From positions 27,811,819 through 27,875,818 of the forward strand of contig NC_084924.1 in NCBI RefSeq assembly GCF_958298935.1: a DNA stretch of 64,000 nucleotides. The letters are read 5' to 3'. The stretch comes from Phragmites australis. Lineage: Eukaryota; Streptophyta; Magnoliopsida; Poales; Poaceae. Shown here piece after piece: positions 31,130-43,235 of this stretch. A program made the position numbers and the translations under genes. How positions within the stretch are numbered: the first letter of the stretch is position 1; every line of letters starts with the position of its first letter. Below the pieces are notes generated by a model. The model did no database searches, was not told the DNA's origin, and saw only the letters and a program-made list of their open reading frames with translations.

Positions 31130-32511
31130 GGTATAACTTAAGTTTTGGCTGTAAATATAACTTAGGTTTTACTGTTTATTATTGAATAGATATATAACTT
31201 ATGTCTTACGGTATCTTGTTGCTACATAGTAGCTATATGTTGTAGAGACTTTCAATAAGATAAGCTAGCTACTTTCAGAGTACGCTGACTTTATTGTATA
31301 AATACTAACTAGCTAGGTAAGCTATTGCTTTGTGGCCATAAGTGGGTGTACCTTTGCCAAAATGAGGCCTCCACAGTAAGGTTGAAGGCTAGGAAGAACT
31401 CCGCAGCCTGAAGGCGGTGAAAGGGCTGGCTTCTCCAGCCTGGGCTGCCTACCAAAGGTTCCGGGCTGCATGGGCATCCAGAGCACTCGGAGCCCTATTG
31501 CTAGAGCCCTGCACCTCTTCACCACAACCAATCCCATCAGTGTCGAACTCGACGGAGGAGGCACATTGAGGGACCCAACCGCTTTGGAGGCTTAGGTGTG
31601 GCCCCTACGTTAGAGGCTTGCCGGACTCTGTTTATTGCTAGGGCCTTTTCGTGATTCAATCCTCATCGCTGGGGTATTACACTATTGACGGTGGAGCTGG
31701 GGGTGACATAGCAGGTCGAGGGAGGCTAGGTAAGGCCTTGCCGCCCACCCTGCAGGCCGCTATAGGCTTGCGACCCCTGGGTCACCTATCGCCAACTTTT
31801 TTTCCTTATCGTGCGTCCCATCTGCCACTTGAGGTAATCTTCCCAGAAAGCTATGAGGATTCTACAGTCATCTGTATTGTGGCCACGTCTGGGTCCATGC
31901 AGGATGCACTAGTACCCTTCCAGTGATTCCGAAGCTTGTGGTCGGTGCCAAGGATGTCGTGCGATCTACACCCCCTGGGGCCAGTGGTCTCCCCGGAGCC
32001 TACTTCCACGTGAGGCAGCCGTTGGGGCCGCCAGGCGACCAGGCTCTCAGAGGACACTGGCTCGACAAAGGGGCCATGGGCGTCATCATAGGAGGCATCT
32101 AGGGGTCGAGCCCACACATGAGTGCCCCTGAGCTTGAGCGCCCAGAACCATTGGAGGGCAGCCTGTCTGGCTGCGGCCTCGGCTGTAACCCCCTAGGGTA
32201 CGATAGGGTCCTCGTTGCGCCACTGTTGGGATTCCTCTGCGCCAGCTTAGGCCTCCATGCCATCCCAAGCTGTTCTCCTTTTGTTGATATTCTCTCCGGA
32301 GGCTAGCCTCTTCCCCTGTCTCAAGAGGTGGTGGCCTGTGGGGGTCATAGCCTTTGGAAGCCTTAGCTTCTGTAGGGAGTCTAGAGCTCAAGAGCTCCAG
32401 AGAAGCACTTGACGGCATCCCCTCAGTATTATATCTATGGGCTGGGATATTTCTCTCAACAAGGCCATATCAAGAGTTGTAGCGCAAGAAAGCAATCAAC
32501 TTGAAGAACCA
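31130..32511. other. No gene recognised; gypsy-like GC-rich sequence
   Basis: An AT-rich spacer (31130-31320) precedes GC-rich sequence with minus-strand frames up to 110 codons (32086-32418). The composition resembles the gypsy gag region at 12639-14585, but no domain motif is clear. Confidence 0.4.
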
Positions 32512-35500
32512 TGTAGCACCTTGGTTTTACAGAATTTGCAACTTTTTAAAATTTTCCAACATTAGTAACTAGCTTCACCAGTAGAATAGCTTTAAAACCC
32601 ATTTTCATAAAGAATCAATCAATATAGGTTATTATTTTGTGTGCATTGCATGCTGAGTTTTGTTAGGAGACAGGTAAATGCATTAGAGTTCTCTTTCTTT
32701 TTCTTTCAGTTTGGTGTTTTGAGTGAAAAAGGTTTTAAAAAAAGTTTTTACACAACTTAATAGTGAATAAGTTAAGGATCTTAATGGTTGGAATTCAAAA
32801 TCCTTGAATTCATCATCTATTCAATCCTTGATCATATCTAATCTTTCCCTAGTTCAATTCAAATCTTATCCAAATCCTTGTTTAAAGCCAATCTATCCTC
32901 TTTCTCAAATTCTACGCAAATCCAAATTGAAATTCCTTATCTACTCCCATTCTTGTTCAACCATATTTTTCGTTTATCTCAAATTCACTCCAAGCTCAAT
33001 TCAAATTCAAACCTCATTCGAATTTATCTGCGAAAGTCTCTTTTCTAAACCCTAGATATGCCTAAGGCGCCATTAGACTCAATACTAACCAAGCCCATGC
33101 CCTTGGCCAGCACACAAGTCATCTAGAAGGCCCAACACAAAAGATCCATGCAATCTACAAATTTTCGCGAAGTCCTGGATAGCCTTATCTTCTCATGAAG
33201 TTTTGGAGTTCAAAATGGCCTTAATTACAAATCATGACAATACCAAAGTTGTAGGTTTCATCGAGAGCTTCGATTTGAACTTATGAAAGTCCCCTTTTGG
33301 ATAAAGGAGCTAGAAGTTATGGCCTCCAAAATCAGTCCTGTGCAGATAAGTTTCAGTTGAAACAGTTTATATTGTGATGCATTTTTTGAAATCAAGATGA
33401 CGTTTCCAGAAGTTCCAATGAATACAAAAATTGTAGATCTTTTCTAGTGCTATAATGTAGAGTCCAGAAACGTCCAATTTGGAGTCCGTACGGTGGAGAT
33501 ATCATCCTCGTAATAGAGAGCTACGAAAAAGAAAATCCAAACCGACTCGAACCCGAACCCGATTCATGTCCGGTTTGGACTCTACCACAACCAGCCGCCC
33601 CTAGCCCTATAAATAGATGCTGCACGTCCTCCCCTACCCCTTTTCCATTCCTCCAAGCTCTAGCCAATGCAAGTTCCCTGTCCGTGCACCGCCGTTCGCC
33701 GGAGCCGCCGCCGCCCGTGATGCGCTACCTCATCACCGTCTCCGCGAATCCTCCTTCTCCGACCGTCAAAGCAAGGTGAGAAACCCTCCTTCCCCTTCCT
33801 TACCTCTATTTTACCATCATATTAAGTTCCTAACCAAGCTCTAGCCCCGGCCAAAGCCCGATTTGCGCTACCACAGTCGTCGCTGTCGCGGACAGCTGTG
33901 TGACCGTTGATTGGCATCGATGTTCCCGGCCGACCAGAACTCAAATTGCCATGCTCTTTCTCCAGCGCATACCCCTTGATGTTCCCCACTCCCTCACCAA
34001 CCAGGTCGTCCATTAGAGCATCCAAACCGCCAGGATCAAGGTCGATATGCTCGCTGTCCGATTTCTGGACGTGTTCTACGCGCGCACCGAGTTTGCTGTT
34101 GCGTTCCCCATCAATCCGGAAACTGTATAGATGTGCCATCTGCATCACGACATGTCTCATGAAGTCTTATATGTGACCCTAGGATCCTTTCATCGGTTGT
34201 GCAGCGACACGACCGAAACGTGGTTGCCAACCGCAGCATGTCACAGTCGCCACCCATCTCATCTCCACTGATCGTCCTTCCTCTCAGTGGATGATCCACC
34301 CGAACTCATGCTATAGCATTGTGTTCCCGGGATATATGAATGTCTATGTTCAAACGGTTTCTCAAATTTCATAGCCAATCTCCTGGAACGCGAACATCTT
34401 CATTGCTGCATCTGTTCGCGGTCACCACCAAACATAGCAGCAATCATTATTGTTTTCCCACTACCTCGGATAACCCCTTCCAAAACCTGCCATACCTTTG
34501 AGTTAGCTTTTTCGCGTTCTACACCATGCTTCCCTCATTTCGCTAAAATGCCAACAAAGCCCAACATCGGTGTCAGTGGCCATGATCCCGATCGTCGTGT
34601 CCGACGAAACCCGAGCCGCCGCCACTACGCAGAGTCGCCGGCAGTATCCTTAACCCATAAGCGCAACCTCCGACCTTTTGATCCATCATGGATGATCATG
34701 GCTAGACCTCAGCATATCCCTTCTGTAACATAAGTCAATGCTTGCATAGCATGCTAAGTTAGCACCATATCATCCTCCTTAGCCAGTCAGCAAAGTCTAG
34801 TCAGCCCTATACTTCTTGAACCTTGTGCAATAATGTTGTCAAGCCTGATGCAATGATCACGTGATAATGCCTATTGCCATAGAAAGATAACTCTAGTAAA
34901 CTAGCATTTCCTTTTCAACCTAATCCATCTCTCGAAAGTTGGTTCTCTTTCATTCTAACTCTGATTTAGGCGATTCTTGCCTCTAAATTCTTCTAAAATC
35001 ATACTTATCCAACCATAGTATTTTTACAGTGTTTTAATGATGTTTGGTGTACTGTTCTTAGTTAATTTTGTTGTGTGCTTTTCCGGTGTATTTTGAGAGC
35101 AGACGAAGAGCAGTTCAAGAACCTCCAGGACCAAGTGTTTGAAGAGTCTGAGCAGCAAGTTGGAAGAGAAAAGTGTCCTTAAACATTTTGATCCTAGTTT
35201 TTCAAATACGTTCTTTTCAAACATGCATGCTATTAATCTTGAATGCTATTTACTTATAGTACCCTATTCCATATATTCCTTGTCGCCTAGTTGTCAATAG
35301 TAGTTTTGATAGGTAGTTATGCTTAGCTTTGCATAGGGTATGGAAGGGTTAATGGTTAAACATGACTAATAAACTATGCAACTATGAGTTGGGAAATTCT
35401 GGTAATGGTATAGCAACATGGAACCTTAGGCCTTGAGCAAACTAGCGTTCTTGATGATGGTGGTTATGTTGTTGGTCTAGTGTTTGCTCAACTGACCTAA

Positions 35501-36563
35501 GTAAGGACTGGTTCGTGGAGCGACAACCCAAGAAGTATCGTACCAACCACGAGACCTGATATGGGACAGGCATGTCCTATTAATTAGTGGATTCTAGTTT
35601 TTATGCGTGCCAAATGGAAGAGGGTATGTGTGGGGATGGTTAAGGCCAGAACCATTTGGATAGTGGTATGAGATATGTAGTGGAAGGGAAGGGTGAAAAC
35701 TTGCTGGAAACAACAAGGTGCAAAAGGGGGCTTCTGGGTGGCGTGAAAACGACTTTGACGGTGGCGAAACTTAGCGGGCATGCACATACTGGATGAAACT
35801 TTGTAACATTATTGTAGTGATCTTCGGGAGACACACCACTGGCGTGTGTTAAGTGTCTAGCTAACACGGCAACAAGAAAATCACGACTCGTGAGGAAAGC
35901 TGGACAACCTCTATAGAGTGTAAAATCTGATATATCAGTCGTGCTCACGGTCATGAGAGACTTGGATCCTCACATGATTAGTAGGTTTGGTTTAATTAGT
36001 TTGGTTTGGATGGTTGGTTTAGGAACTGATGTGAGATTCATATGGTTGGGAAACATGTGGAGATGTTTCTAAGAGTTGCGAGTCTAGTGATGATTCACCT
36101 AGTTAAATAGGTTGCTTTTATAACTCTTTGTTAGCATAGTTGGCATTTATGCAAATTTAACCATTACAGCTTGTTGCTTTATTTAAGCTTGCATGTCATT
36201 TATTTTCCACACTTGCGGAGTACGACATATACTCACACTTGCTATTTCCATCCAAATGTTCGTTAATACACTGCTCAGACAATGGAGACAATGAAGAAGA
36301 ACTAGACTGCTTCGCCGAAGAAGATGAAGATTGCTAGGCTAGTGGACCCCCGATCGATTGCCTATGGAAGATGGGAGCTTCGTTGTGTGTTGCTAGTGTG
36401 TTTTAGCTAAAAACTTTGAGGTCTTTCTATTTGTTTAAGTTAAACGTTGTAATAATGGCATTGTATGTGATGAACTGATGAAGTCACTGCATGTATGAAA
36501 CTTGATCCTAGCATATATGTAGTTTACATCTGGTTTTGTTACTTTATAAAACCGGGTGTGACA
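32512..36563 (+). repeat. Solo LTR of a giant Ty3/gypsy element, 4052 bp, TSD AACCA
   Basis: It starts TGTAGCACCTTGGTTTTACAG and ends ATAAAACCGGGTGTGACA. The flanking bases are AACCA at 32507-32511 and AACCA at 36564-36568, a perfect 5-bp target-site duplication. No gag, pol, PBS or second LTR is present between the ends. Such a structure arises by recombination between the two LTRs of a full element. The length is large for an LTR, although comparable multi-kilobase gypsy LTRs exist in grasses. Frames inside (for example 33617-34176) are short and motif-free. Confidence 0.88.
33608..33615 (+). promoter_or_regulatory. TATA box of the solo LTR
   Basis: AGCCCTATAAATAGATGC lies about 1.1 kb into the LTR. 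TATAAATA followed by a GC-rich leader is the expected core promoter at the end of U3, and it sets the plus orientation of the LTR. Confidence 0.65.
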
Positions 36564-38639
36564 AACCACTCCTGAACACAAGAGAACTGGCCAATAGAAG
36601 AAGAGTTTCTCCAAATTGATGGATTTAGAGGGTTAAGATTATCCCCCTAGCAACAAGAAGAACAACTTCTCAAGATGGAAAATTTTCAGCCTCTAACCAA
36701 AAACGAAAATCACAATCAAAAAGAAAAAAACTCACAACAAAGCAATGGAGCCAATAGAAAGAGACTAGAAGGAGATGAACACAACCCTCAGAAGAAACAA
36801 TATTTTCATTTCTTGCGAAGGACAACCCTGTTTTCAACAGATTACAAGATGTTTTCCTCACAAAAAAAGCTCTCGCCTAAAGGCTAATATCTCCTTTCCT
36901 CTCCTCTAAAACCTATCTCTCAAGGCTCAAATGGCTGGCTCAAACATCCCACATAGCCCTGCCCTCTATTTATAGGCCTAGGGTGGTAGCTTAACTCTTA
37001 AGCTTCCTTATTTCCAAAATACTCCTCTCTTCCAATGGCCTCGAACCTACCATATGGGTATTTTGGTCTATTTTTCGCTCTGTCCATCGAACAACGGTGC
37101 CTTCATGACTTAGCTTCGCCTTAATGGAAGCTTCGTGATGATACCACGTGCACTCCATCCTTTCATGGTTTTGAGGCTAAACCGCGAAACCGCCTTGCAC
37201 GCTTCTCAAAGTGTGACTCATTGTTGCTTACTCTGACCTCAAACAAGAATCCCGATATCGACGTGTGTACTCCGTCTTGCGATCTTGATCGCCGATAAGT
37301 CTCTCTCACTCCTGATCCCTCCAGGCCATCTTGTCACTTGCACTGGCATCCCGTTCACTTGATTTCATCAACCTGTTGTCTTCATCCTTCCTTCCATGTT
37401 GTGCTTGATCTCCATGTGAATAGCTAGGATCACCCTTAACTTCGCCCAGTCTCCTGATTGTCCGACACCAAGAACCCTGCTTGCCCCAATCATCTCACTG
37501 TCAGCCGCCAAGTTGCATCCATCACCTGCACAATGCAAGACAAGCAAACACATATCTCCAAACCATCTTCAGTTAGTTCCAAATCGAAATCCTCAACTTA
37601 AGACACATCCCAGAAAAATCACGAATGTCAGATGATCTAGTGTCCACATGTCCTAAGTGTTGGACCATCGACGTATTCAGTCTTCCGTCAAGAGCACATC
37701 CTTACGAATGAGGTATTTGATCTTGACAACGCACCCCCCAGTGGTTCTGGTGACAAGGGGAAAGTGCCAGCTATCAAGGGGCCGAAGGGTCCCTTCAATC
37801 AAAGAGATCATCCCCATCCTTTGATCCGCTGTATGATCTAGTGCCCCTCAAGCGCAAGTGAAGAAGTCCTCTGGTATTGAAATTAAATCTTCTAGTAGTC
37901 CATATTTTATTTTCTATTGAGCATATATCTACTGACATCAGGTCTGCACGCGTGGCCTTCCTCAGGGGACATCTGGTGCATCCTCACGATTGCCACCTCA
38001 AGAGACTGCTACATCCGATAACTCAACCAAATGGGTAACTCCCACCATGTCATCACCCTTTAATTGGTTATCCTTTTTAGGGACCCGCTTGATAAGCCTA
38101 GAAAAAATATTGTTGGCTGATTCTTTATAGGTTGTGAATGCCTTGGCTTCATCTGGCTCCAAAGTCACTTCTTCGACATAGCTAGCCTTGGTTATTGGTT
38201 CAATGATGAAGAAAGTAACCACCAAAAGGCAAAAGTTGAGCATTGTTTCATACTTTCTTATTGCAAACAGGTTTGCCCTGAGACCTAATCTCAGCTAGCA
38301 ACTTTTCTCTCTTTTCATTATTCTGTTGATTATAAACTATCTATTTCGAAGGAGGCAAAAGACCAGACTACCAGCAAGTCGACCAGTCATCCAGTGTTGA
38401 TCTCTCCTATTAGTCCAGCTCTAGCTCCAGCCCCTCAAGTTGAAGATCCTACCCCGAGCACATCTGAAGAAGGCCAATTTGCTCCCGACATTGATTCCCT
38501 ATACATGCAAACTTATATATAAGCATAATTTATCAATATTTAGACACCATTCAATTCAACTAACAGGGTTCAATATGATAGATGCTTGCCTTGATGTTCA
38601 GGTGGCTGCCCAAAATTTTCCTCGCTCTCCCGGATCACC
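36564..38639 (-). other. LTR-like retroelement debris, no gene
   Basis: This continues the sequence interrupted at 32511. A minus-strand TATA box, TATAAATAG (36974-36966), sits in GC-moderate sequence downstream of many short CT-rich runs, as in an LTR. Frames at 37368-37553 and 37998-38243 have no motif. I found no second LTR copy. Confidence 0.4.
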
Positions 38640-39982
38640 GGCTCGACGTGCTCTAAAAAGAATAACGCGTGCAATGCCATGAGTATGAATAAAGTACAAC
38701 AATACATGCCACAATATGCAAATGATGAAATGCCATGAAACTATTCTCTAAAATGTAGGAAAACATTTTTACTAGCTATAACAAGTCATAAAAAGACTGG
38801 CAAAATTGGTTTCATCCATTTTGGAATTGTAAAGAATTAATTGTGAATTAATGAAGCTTAAGCCTAATTAATTAGCCTCAAAACGTTGATTAATTATTTT
38901 CAGGATAGAGATATTTTTAACAGGTAGAGGATGTTACAATGAAACCAACAAAATTGGTTTAATGATTTTTGGAGTTTGTCTGAATTAATTATGAATTTTA
39001 CAAGTTATCAGCATAGGAGAAAAATCCTCTGATGAACAGTACACCGGATACTCCGGGGTACCAGAGTTTCCGTATGACCCTCCGAGTGGAGCTCTCTGTT
39101 CTTTTTGGCTGGGAGTCGCACGGAGACTTCGGACTAGTCCGGAAACTCCGGGTTAGGCCCAAAAACACCTGTTTTGAACCGAAAAATGCCCGGTTTGATT
39201 TGCGATCTTCTCTAATCCAAAAGAGAACATCTTTGAGCTATTTAAAGGGTTCTCGAACTCACTTAACGACCTAGAAACTCCATTCCTAACTCAAATTCAT
39301 CCAATTCCTCAATTTAGGGTTAAACTCACAAAAACTCATGAATTTTACTCTTTTGCGAAATCGATCAATTGAATCACGAATTCCTGCCATGGGGAGCCTC
39401 AGGGACTTACCCACGACACTTGTGAAGGTTAGTGGCCGTCGGGTGATGAAGGAAATGGTGGGAAATCGAAGAATTCCAGCGTTCTTCAGTTTTGAACCCT
39501 AACACCAAAAGACATCCAAATCGGCTCAAATCCTTCGGGAATGAGCAAACAAATTGGAGGAATGGGAAGCTTATGAGCTTGCGATCGCAAAGGTACCACA
39601 TGCATACCTTGATTAGGCTCCTAGAGCGCGGATTTGAGGGAGAAAGGGAGAGAGTGCTTGAGAGAGGAGAGAGGGAGGTCCCTTGCTTCCTTGGCTGGTG
39701 GGGAGCACGGGAGAGAGGTGAGGGAGAGAGGGCAGGTGGGGCTGCTGCCCAAGTGGAGGGAGTGGTTGGAGGGTGGGGCCACACGTGGGATCCACAGGTA
39801 AGTGAAAAGGGTCCGTTTTTGCTGCGAATTTAATCTTTTTCTCTCCCAGATTTCTTTCTCTCATCCAAATGATTTCCAACGAATTGCATTAGTGTCACCA
39901 AACAAATTACACAAAATTAAACATAATGCTTAAGAAGCATAATTATGCTTAATTATGTGATTATGGAATTTGGTACATGACA
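38640..39982 (-). repeat. Gypsy LTR fragment related to the 52242-55451 solo LTR
   Basis: On the minus strand it begins TGTCATGTACCAAATTCC, parallel to TGTCACGTCCTGAAATCC of the solo LTR at 52242. Both then carry a similar stretch, GTATGCATGTGGTACCTTTG here and GTACGTATGTGGTACTCACG there, followed by TTCCCGAAGGA. The frames at 39407-39879 fall in this conserved LTR part and are not genes. The far end is approximate and the copy looks truncated. Confidence 0.65.
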
Positions 39983-40019
39983 CAGACTTTGCTATGGTCA
40001 AGACGATGCTACTCCGTGG

Positions 40020-40325
40020 TGACGTCCTAAGGGGGGATGAATTAGGACACTTAGAAAACTAGCTGACTCTAAAAACTTCAAAAAATAAACCTATCTCAAT
40101 TTCTATCTAAATGTGCTCTAGGTTTATCTAGTGTGTCTACTCTATCGCTCAAAAGAGTTTTGCAACTTGTAGCCAATCCTAGCAAACTACTCTAGGAAGA
40201 TAAATGCGCAAAGGTATATTGCAAGAATGTAAATAAGGTAGAGAGAGCAAACTCGGAATAAGAGATTTTTATCCCGTAGTATCGATGGTATAAGCGCCAC
40301 CCTAGTCCACGTTGGAGCTCAAAAA
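40020..40325 (-). repeat. Partial 3' LTR of the first Sirevirus
   Basis: TGACGTCCTAAGGGGGGATG at the start matches the LTR starts at 43236 and 45842. Similarity ends at about 40325 after CCTAGTCCACGTTGGAGCTC, where the deletion breakpoint lies. Confidence 0.82.
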
Positions 40326-41289
40326 GGGCTACAAACACTTGTTGAACTTAAGGAAGAGCGTTAAAGCACATGAAAGAGAGTCTCATAAATTATGATCTAT
40401 AGAAATGATACCAATTGAAAAGATACCACTTATGATGATACAATTACAAGAATATGGTACCAATTGAAATGAAAGTACATGGTTCAAAATTCATGAAACT
40501 CGCATAATATGATTTAAAGTCCCCTATATGTGTTCATACATATGATGAGACCCACTTGTGAATACCACTTGTAGGAATGTAACAATATATGCACATCTAG
40601 ACAATTGATGTAGGAAGTTTAAGTCATATCATGCATGGAGGTAGTTTAAATGTAGAAATGAATTGACAATGATACCAATTGAAGCCTTTAAGCATTGCAT
40701 ACCTCTGGGGACATATTGATTGCTCTATGAGACTACAAAAGATGCAACTTGCAATACATGTTAGTCTCGAAATCACAACACATAGGATATACTCCGTCTA
40801 AATGTGTGCATACAAGTATTGAATATTTACGAGACCTATGAACCTATTATTAATAACAATGGGAAGGGTACCCTATAGATTGGTTCATAACACATAAAAG
40901 ATAATAATTATGAAACTAGTGCCATGAAAGAAACTTACAACTAATAAACCATGTAGGTTGCTCATAAGAAAGAGAGAAACACAAATAACCTACCATATGA
41001 AAAACTACACTAGGCATTGAAATATGCACATGCAATCCTAGATAAGTCAAATGAGCTACAACAATTGAAAAGATTTTGCATGAACAAATATCTAGCTACC
41101 ATTTACCTCTTTTACCTTTGGATGAGGATTTAGGTATATGATGATCATGATCTTCATTGAAGTATCCAATATTTTATACTTGGGTTCTTTGCTTGAACTT
41201 TCACTTCATCTTATGAGCCAAGTTTCCAAATCCCCATAGCCACCTTGGGGTTCAAGTCTTCTCTGGAATCCAAACCGATTGGGGTCCTT

Positions 41290-43150
41290 TCATGTTGGTG
41301 ATGACTTCCTTGGGCACCCAATGGGCATGTTCCACATCTGGTCCTTTCTCCCAACAATGTGTGTAACTACATTGTCATTGTCCTTCTTCTTGAGCTTATA
41401 GTGGTTGCTCTTGGTCTTAATCTTATAGTTAGGCTTGGTGTAGAGGTTGGAGGTCTTGTTAGAGATGTTCGTCGACTTCTTCTTCTTCTTGGTCTCCTTT
41501 TGGACTTGCTTGCAATGGAAAGACTTATGACCTTCTTGATGGCACTTGAAGCATGTCACAGTGGACCCCTCCTCAAGCTTGTTCACCATGGTTGCATGGT
41601 TATCTTGAGGAAGTTGGATATGATTCTTGCCCTTCAATCTTCCAAAGTCTTTCTTTAGCTTCTCTACTTCTTGCTTGAGCTCATCATTTTCTTGTGTTGT
41701 AAGGTCATTAGTGGTTCTACAAAAACATCCTTAATGCATTTCTCATTGCAAAGGGGTGAGCATGATATATCAATTAAATCATCACAAAAAGTAGAAATAT
41801 CTAACTTAGGATTAAAATTAAATAGAGAGGTAGATTGCTTTGAAGGGACCTTAGTTTGAGATTCAATGCACTAAAATTTTACCTTAAGCTCTTCATACTC
41901 CTTGTTTAGCAAATTGAATTTGCTCAATAATTGCTCATAATTAGAAACAAAGGTAGCATGAATTTCACTGAGGGCATTTAATTTCTTAAGTTCTTTAGAT
42001 TATTTCTTAAAGTCCCTTTGTTGCTCATTGATCAAATCAAAAAGTTCTTATTGAGAGGGGAATCCTCATCAGATTCATCATCACTTACATCACTTTCCAT
42101 ACCTTTAGCCATAAGGCACTTATGTGATGACTTGCACGATGAAGACCTTGAGGAAGAGCTTCTCTTGGAGGAGTGGGTGGTGAAGCTCTCATTACTTGAG
42201 CTTGAATCTTTATCATGGCTCACCCATCTTCCTATACTTGTGAAATATTTGGCTCTTTCCTTTGTCTCCCTCTTGATCTTGGTCTTCTTCTCCTTTTTGA
42301 TATGATCAATAGTTTTGACCAAGTCTTTCATGAAGATTCGATGATCAATTTTGGCATTGATCTTCTTAATGTTCTTCTCCACTTGAGAGATGAGCTTGAT
42401 GACTTTGGGATCCATCTCTTCATCACTCGAGGTGCTTTGCTCATCTTCATCGCTCTCTTCATCTTTATCTTTATCATCTACTTCATCTTCATGTGTATGC
42501 ATGGTGCTTGCTTGCTTGTGAGAGCAAGGTTCTTGGCGTCGAATGAGGAAGAGACTTTCACCCTCATGTTCATGGTCATCTCATGGGCGGTGATCTTATC
42601 GAGCACTTGATTTGGAGTTATCCTCTTGATGTTGTTGTTGTCATAGATAATGGAGACTATCAACTTGTACTTTAGAAGAAGGGCTTGAAGTATTCTTCTC
42701 ACCACTTGATCTTCAATTTATGCCAAACCTAACCCATTGATCTCATTGACAAGAATATTCAAACATGAATACATATCATTAGTATTTTCATTGGGTTGTA
42801 GTTTGATGCCATTGAGCTTAGTAACTAGCACATGATATTTCTTATTGCACACATCCTTTGTGCCCTCATGAATTTCAATAAAGAATAGTCCAAATATCAT
42901 GTGCATTGGTGAGAGAATAAACACTATTAAATACATCAATATTTTAAGAAGATAAAATAATACTCTTCATCAATGCATCTAATTGTCTGTCCTTGTTGGT
43001 GATGCATTGCCTCATCCCTTGCTTGGTCACCCTCCAAACATCTAAACCTTGAGCTTGCAAATAACAAGACATTAGAGTTTTCCAACGGGAAAATTTTGTG
43101 CCATCGAAAAACGAAGCACTATGGATATCCATTCTAACCTCAGATGTCAC
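41290..43150 (-). pseudogene. Sirevirus-type gag, frameshifted
   Basis: The pieces in order on the minus strand are: N-terminal domain at 43150-42944 (FFDGTKFSRWKTLMSCYLQ), helical gag core at 42939-42718 (HEGTKDVCNKKYHVLVTKLN) continuing to 42478 (ITAHEMTMNMRV), an acidic then Lys/Ser-rich region at 42502-42032, a coiled-coil-like stretch near 42030-41700 that is broken by stops, and a CCHC zinc knuckle CFKCHQEGHKSFHC at about 41555-41510. The C-terminus ends near 41290 without a protease. The knuckle is intact. Long gag proteins with a coiled coil and a late knuckle are usual in Sireviruses. At least three frame changes prevent expression. Confidence 0.8.
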
Positions 43151-43235
43151 AACTCACTTGGTGGTGAAACCTAACCGATCAAAATGAGACGGGGTCTCAA
43201 ATGCTACTAGAATGGCATGTCAATTGGAGGATTGG

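Larger units (their letters stand above)
26516..32511. mobile_element. Retroelement-derived block with three tandem arrays
   Basis: No intact gene is visible. The block contains a 78-bp array (26870-27765), an LTR-like promoter with a strong TATA (28175), a Lys/Glu-rich broken frame (28481-28713), a 51-bp array (29710-30710) and a ~46-bp array (30725-31115). GC-rich gypsy-like text follows from 31320 to 32440. The arrangement suggests one or more large non-autonomous gypsy elements, but I could not pair LTRs. The sequence resumes at 36564 after the solo LTR inserted at 32512. Confidence 0.55.

Noticed and set aside
33617..34299. Frames of 62-112 aa downstream of a TATA box, looking like a small gene
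   Set aside because: The TATA box and frames sit within a solo LTR with a perfect TSD. The frames overlap on both strands and lack motifs.
39407..39879. Frames of 88-125 aa on both strands
   Set aside because: The sequence is shared with the solo LTR at 52242-55451 and is retroelement leader, not a gene.
42018..42610. Plus frames of 95 and 131 aa
   Set aside because: Antisense shadows of the Lys/Glu-rich Sirevirus gag on the minus strand.
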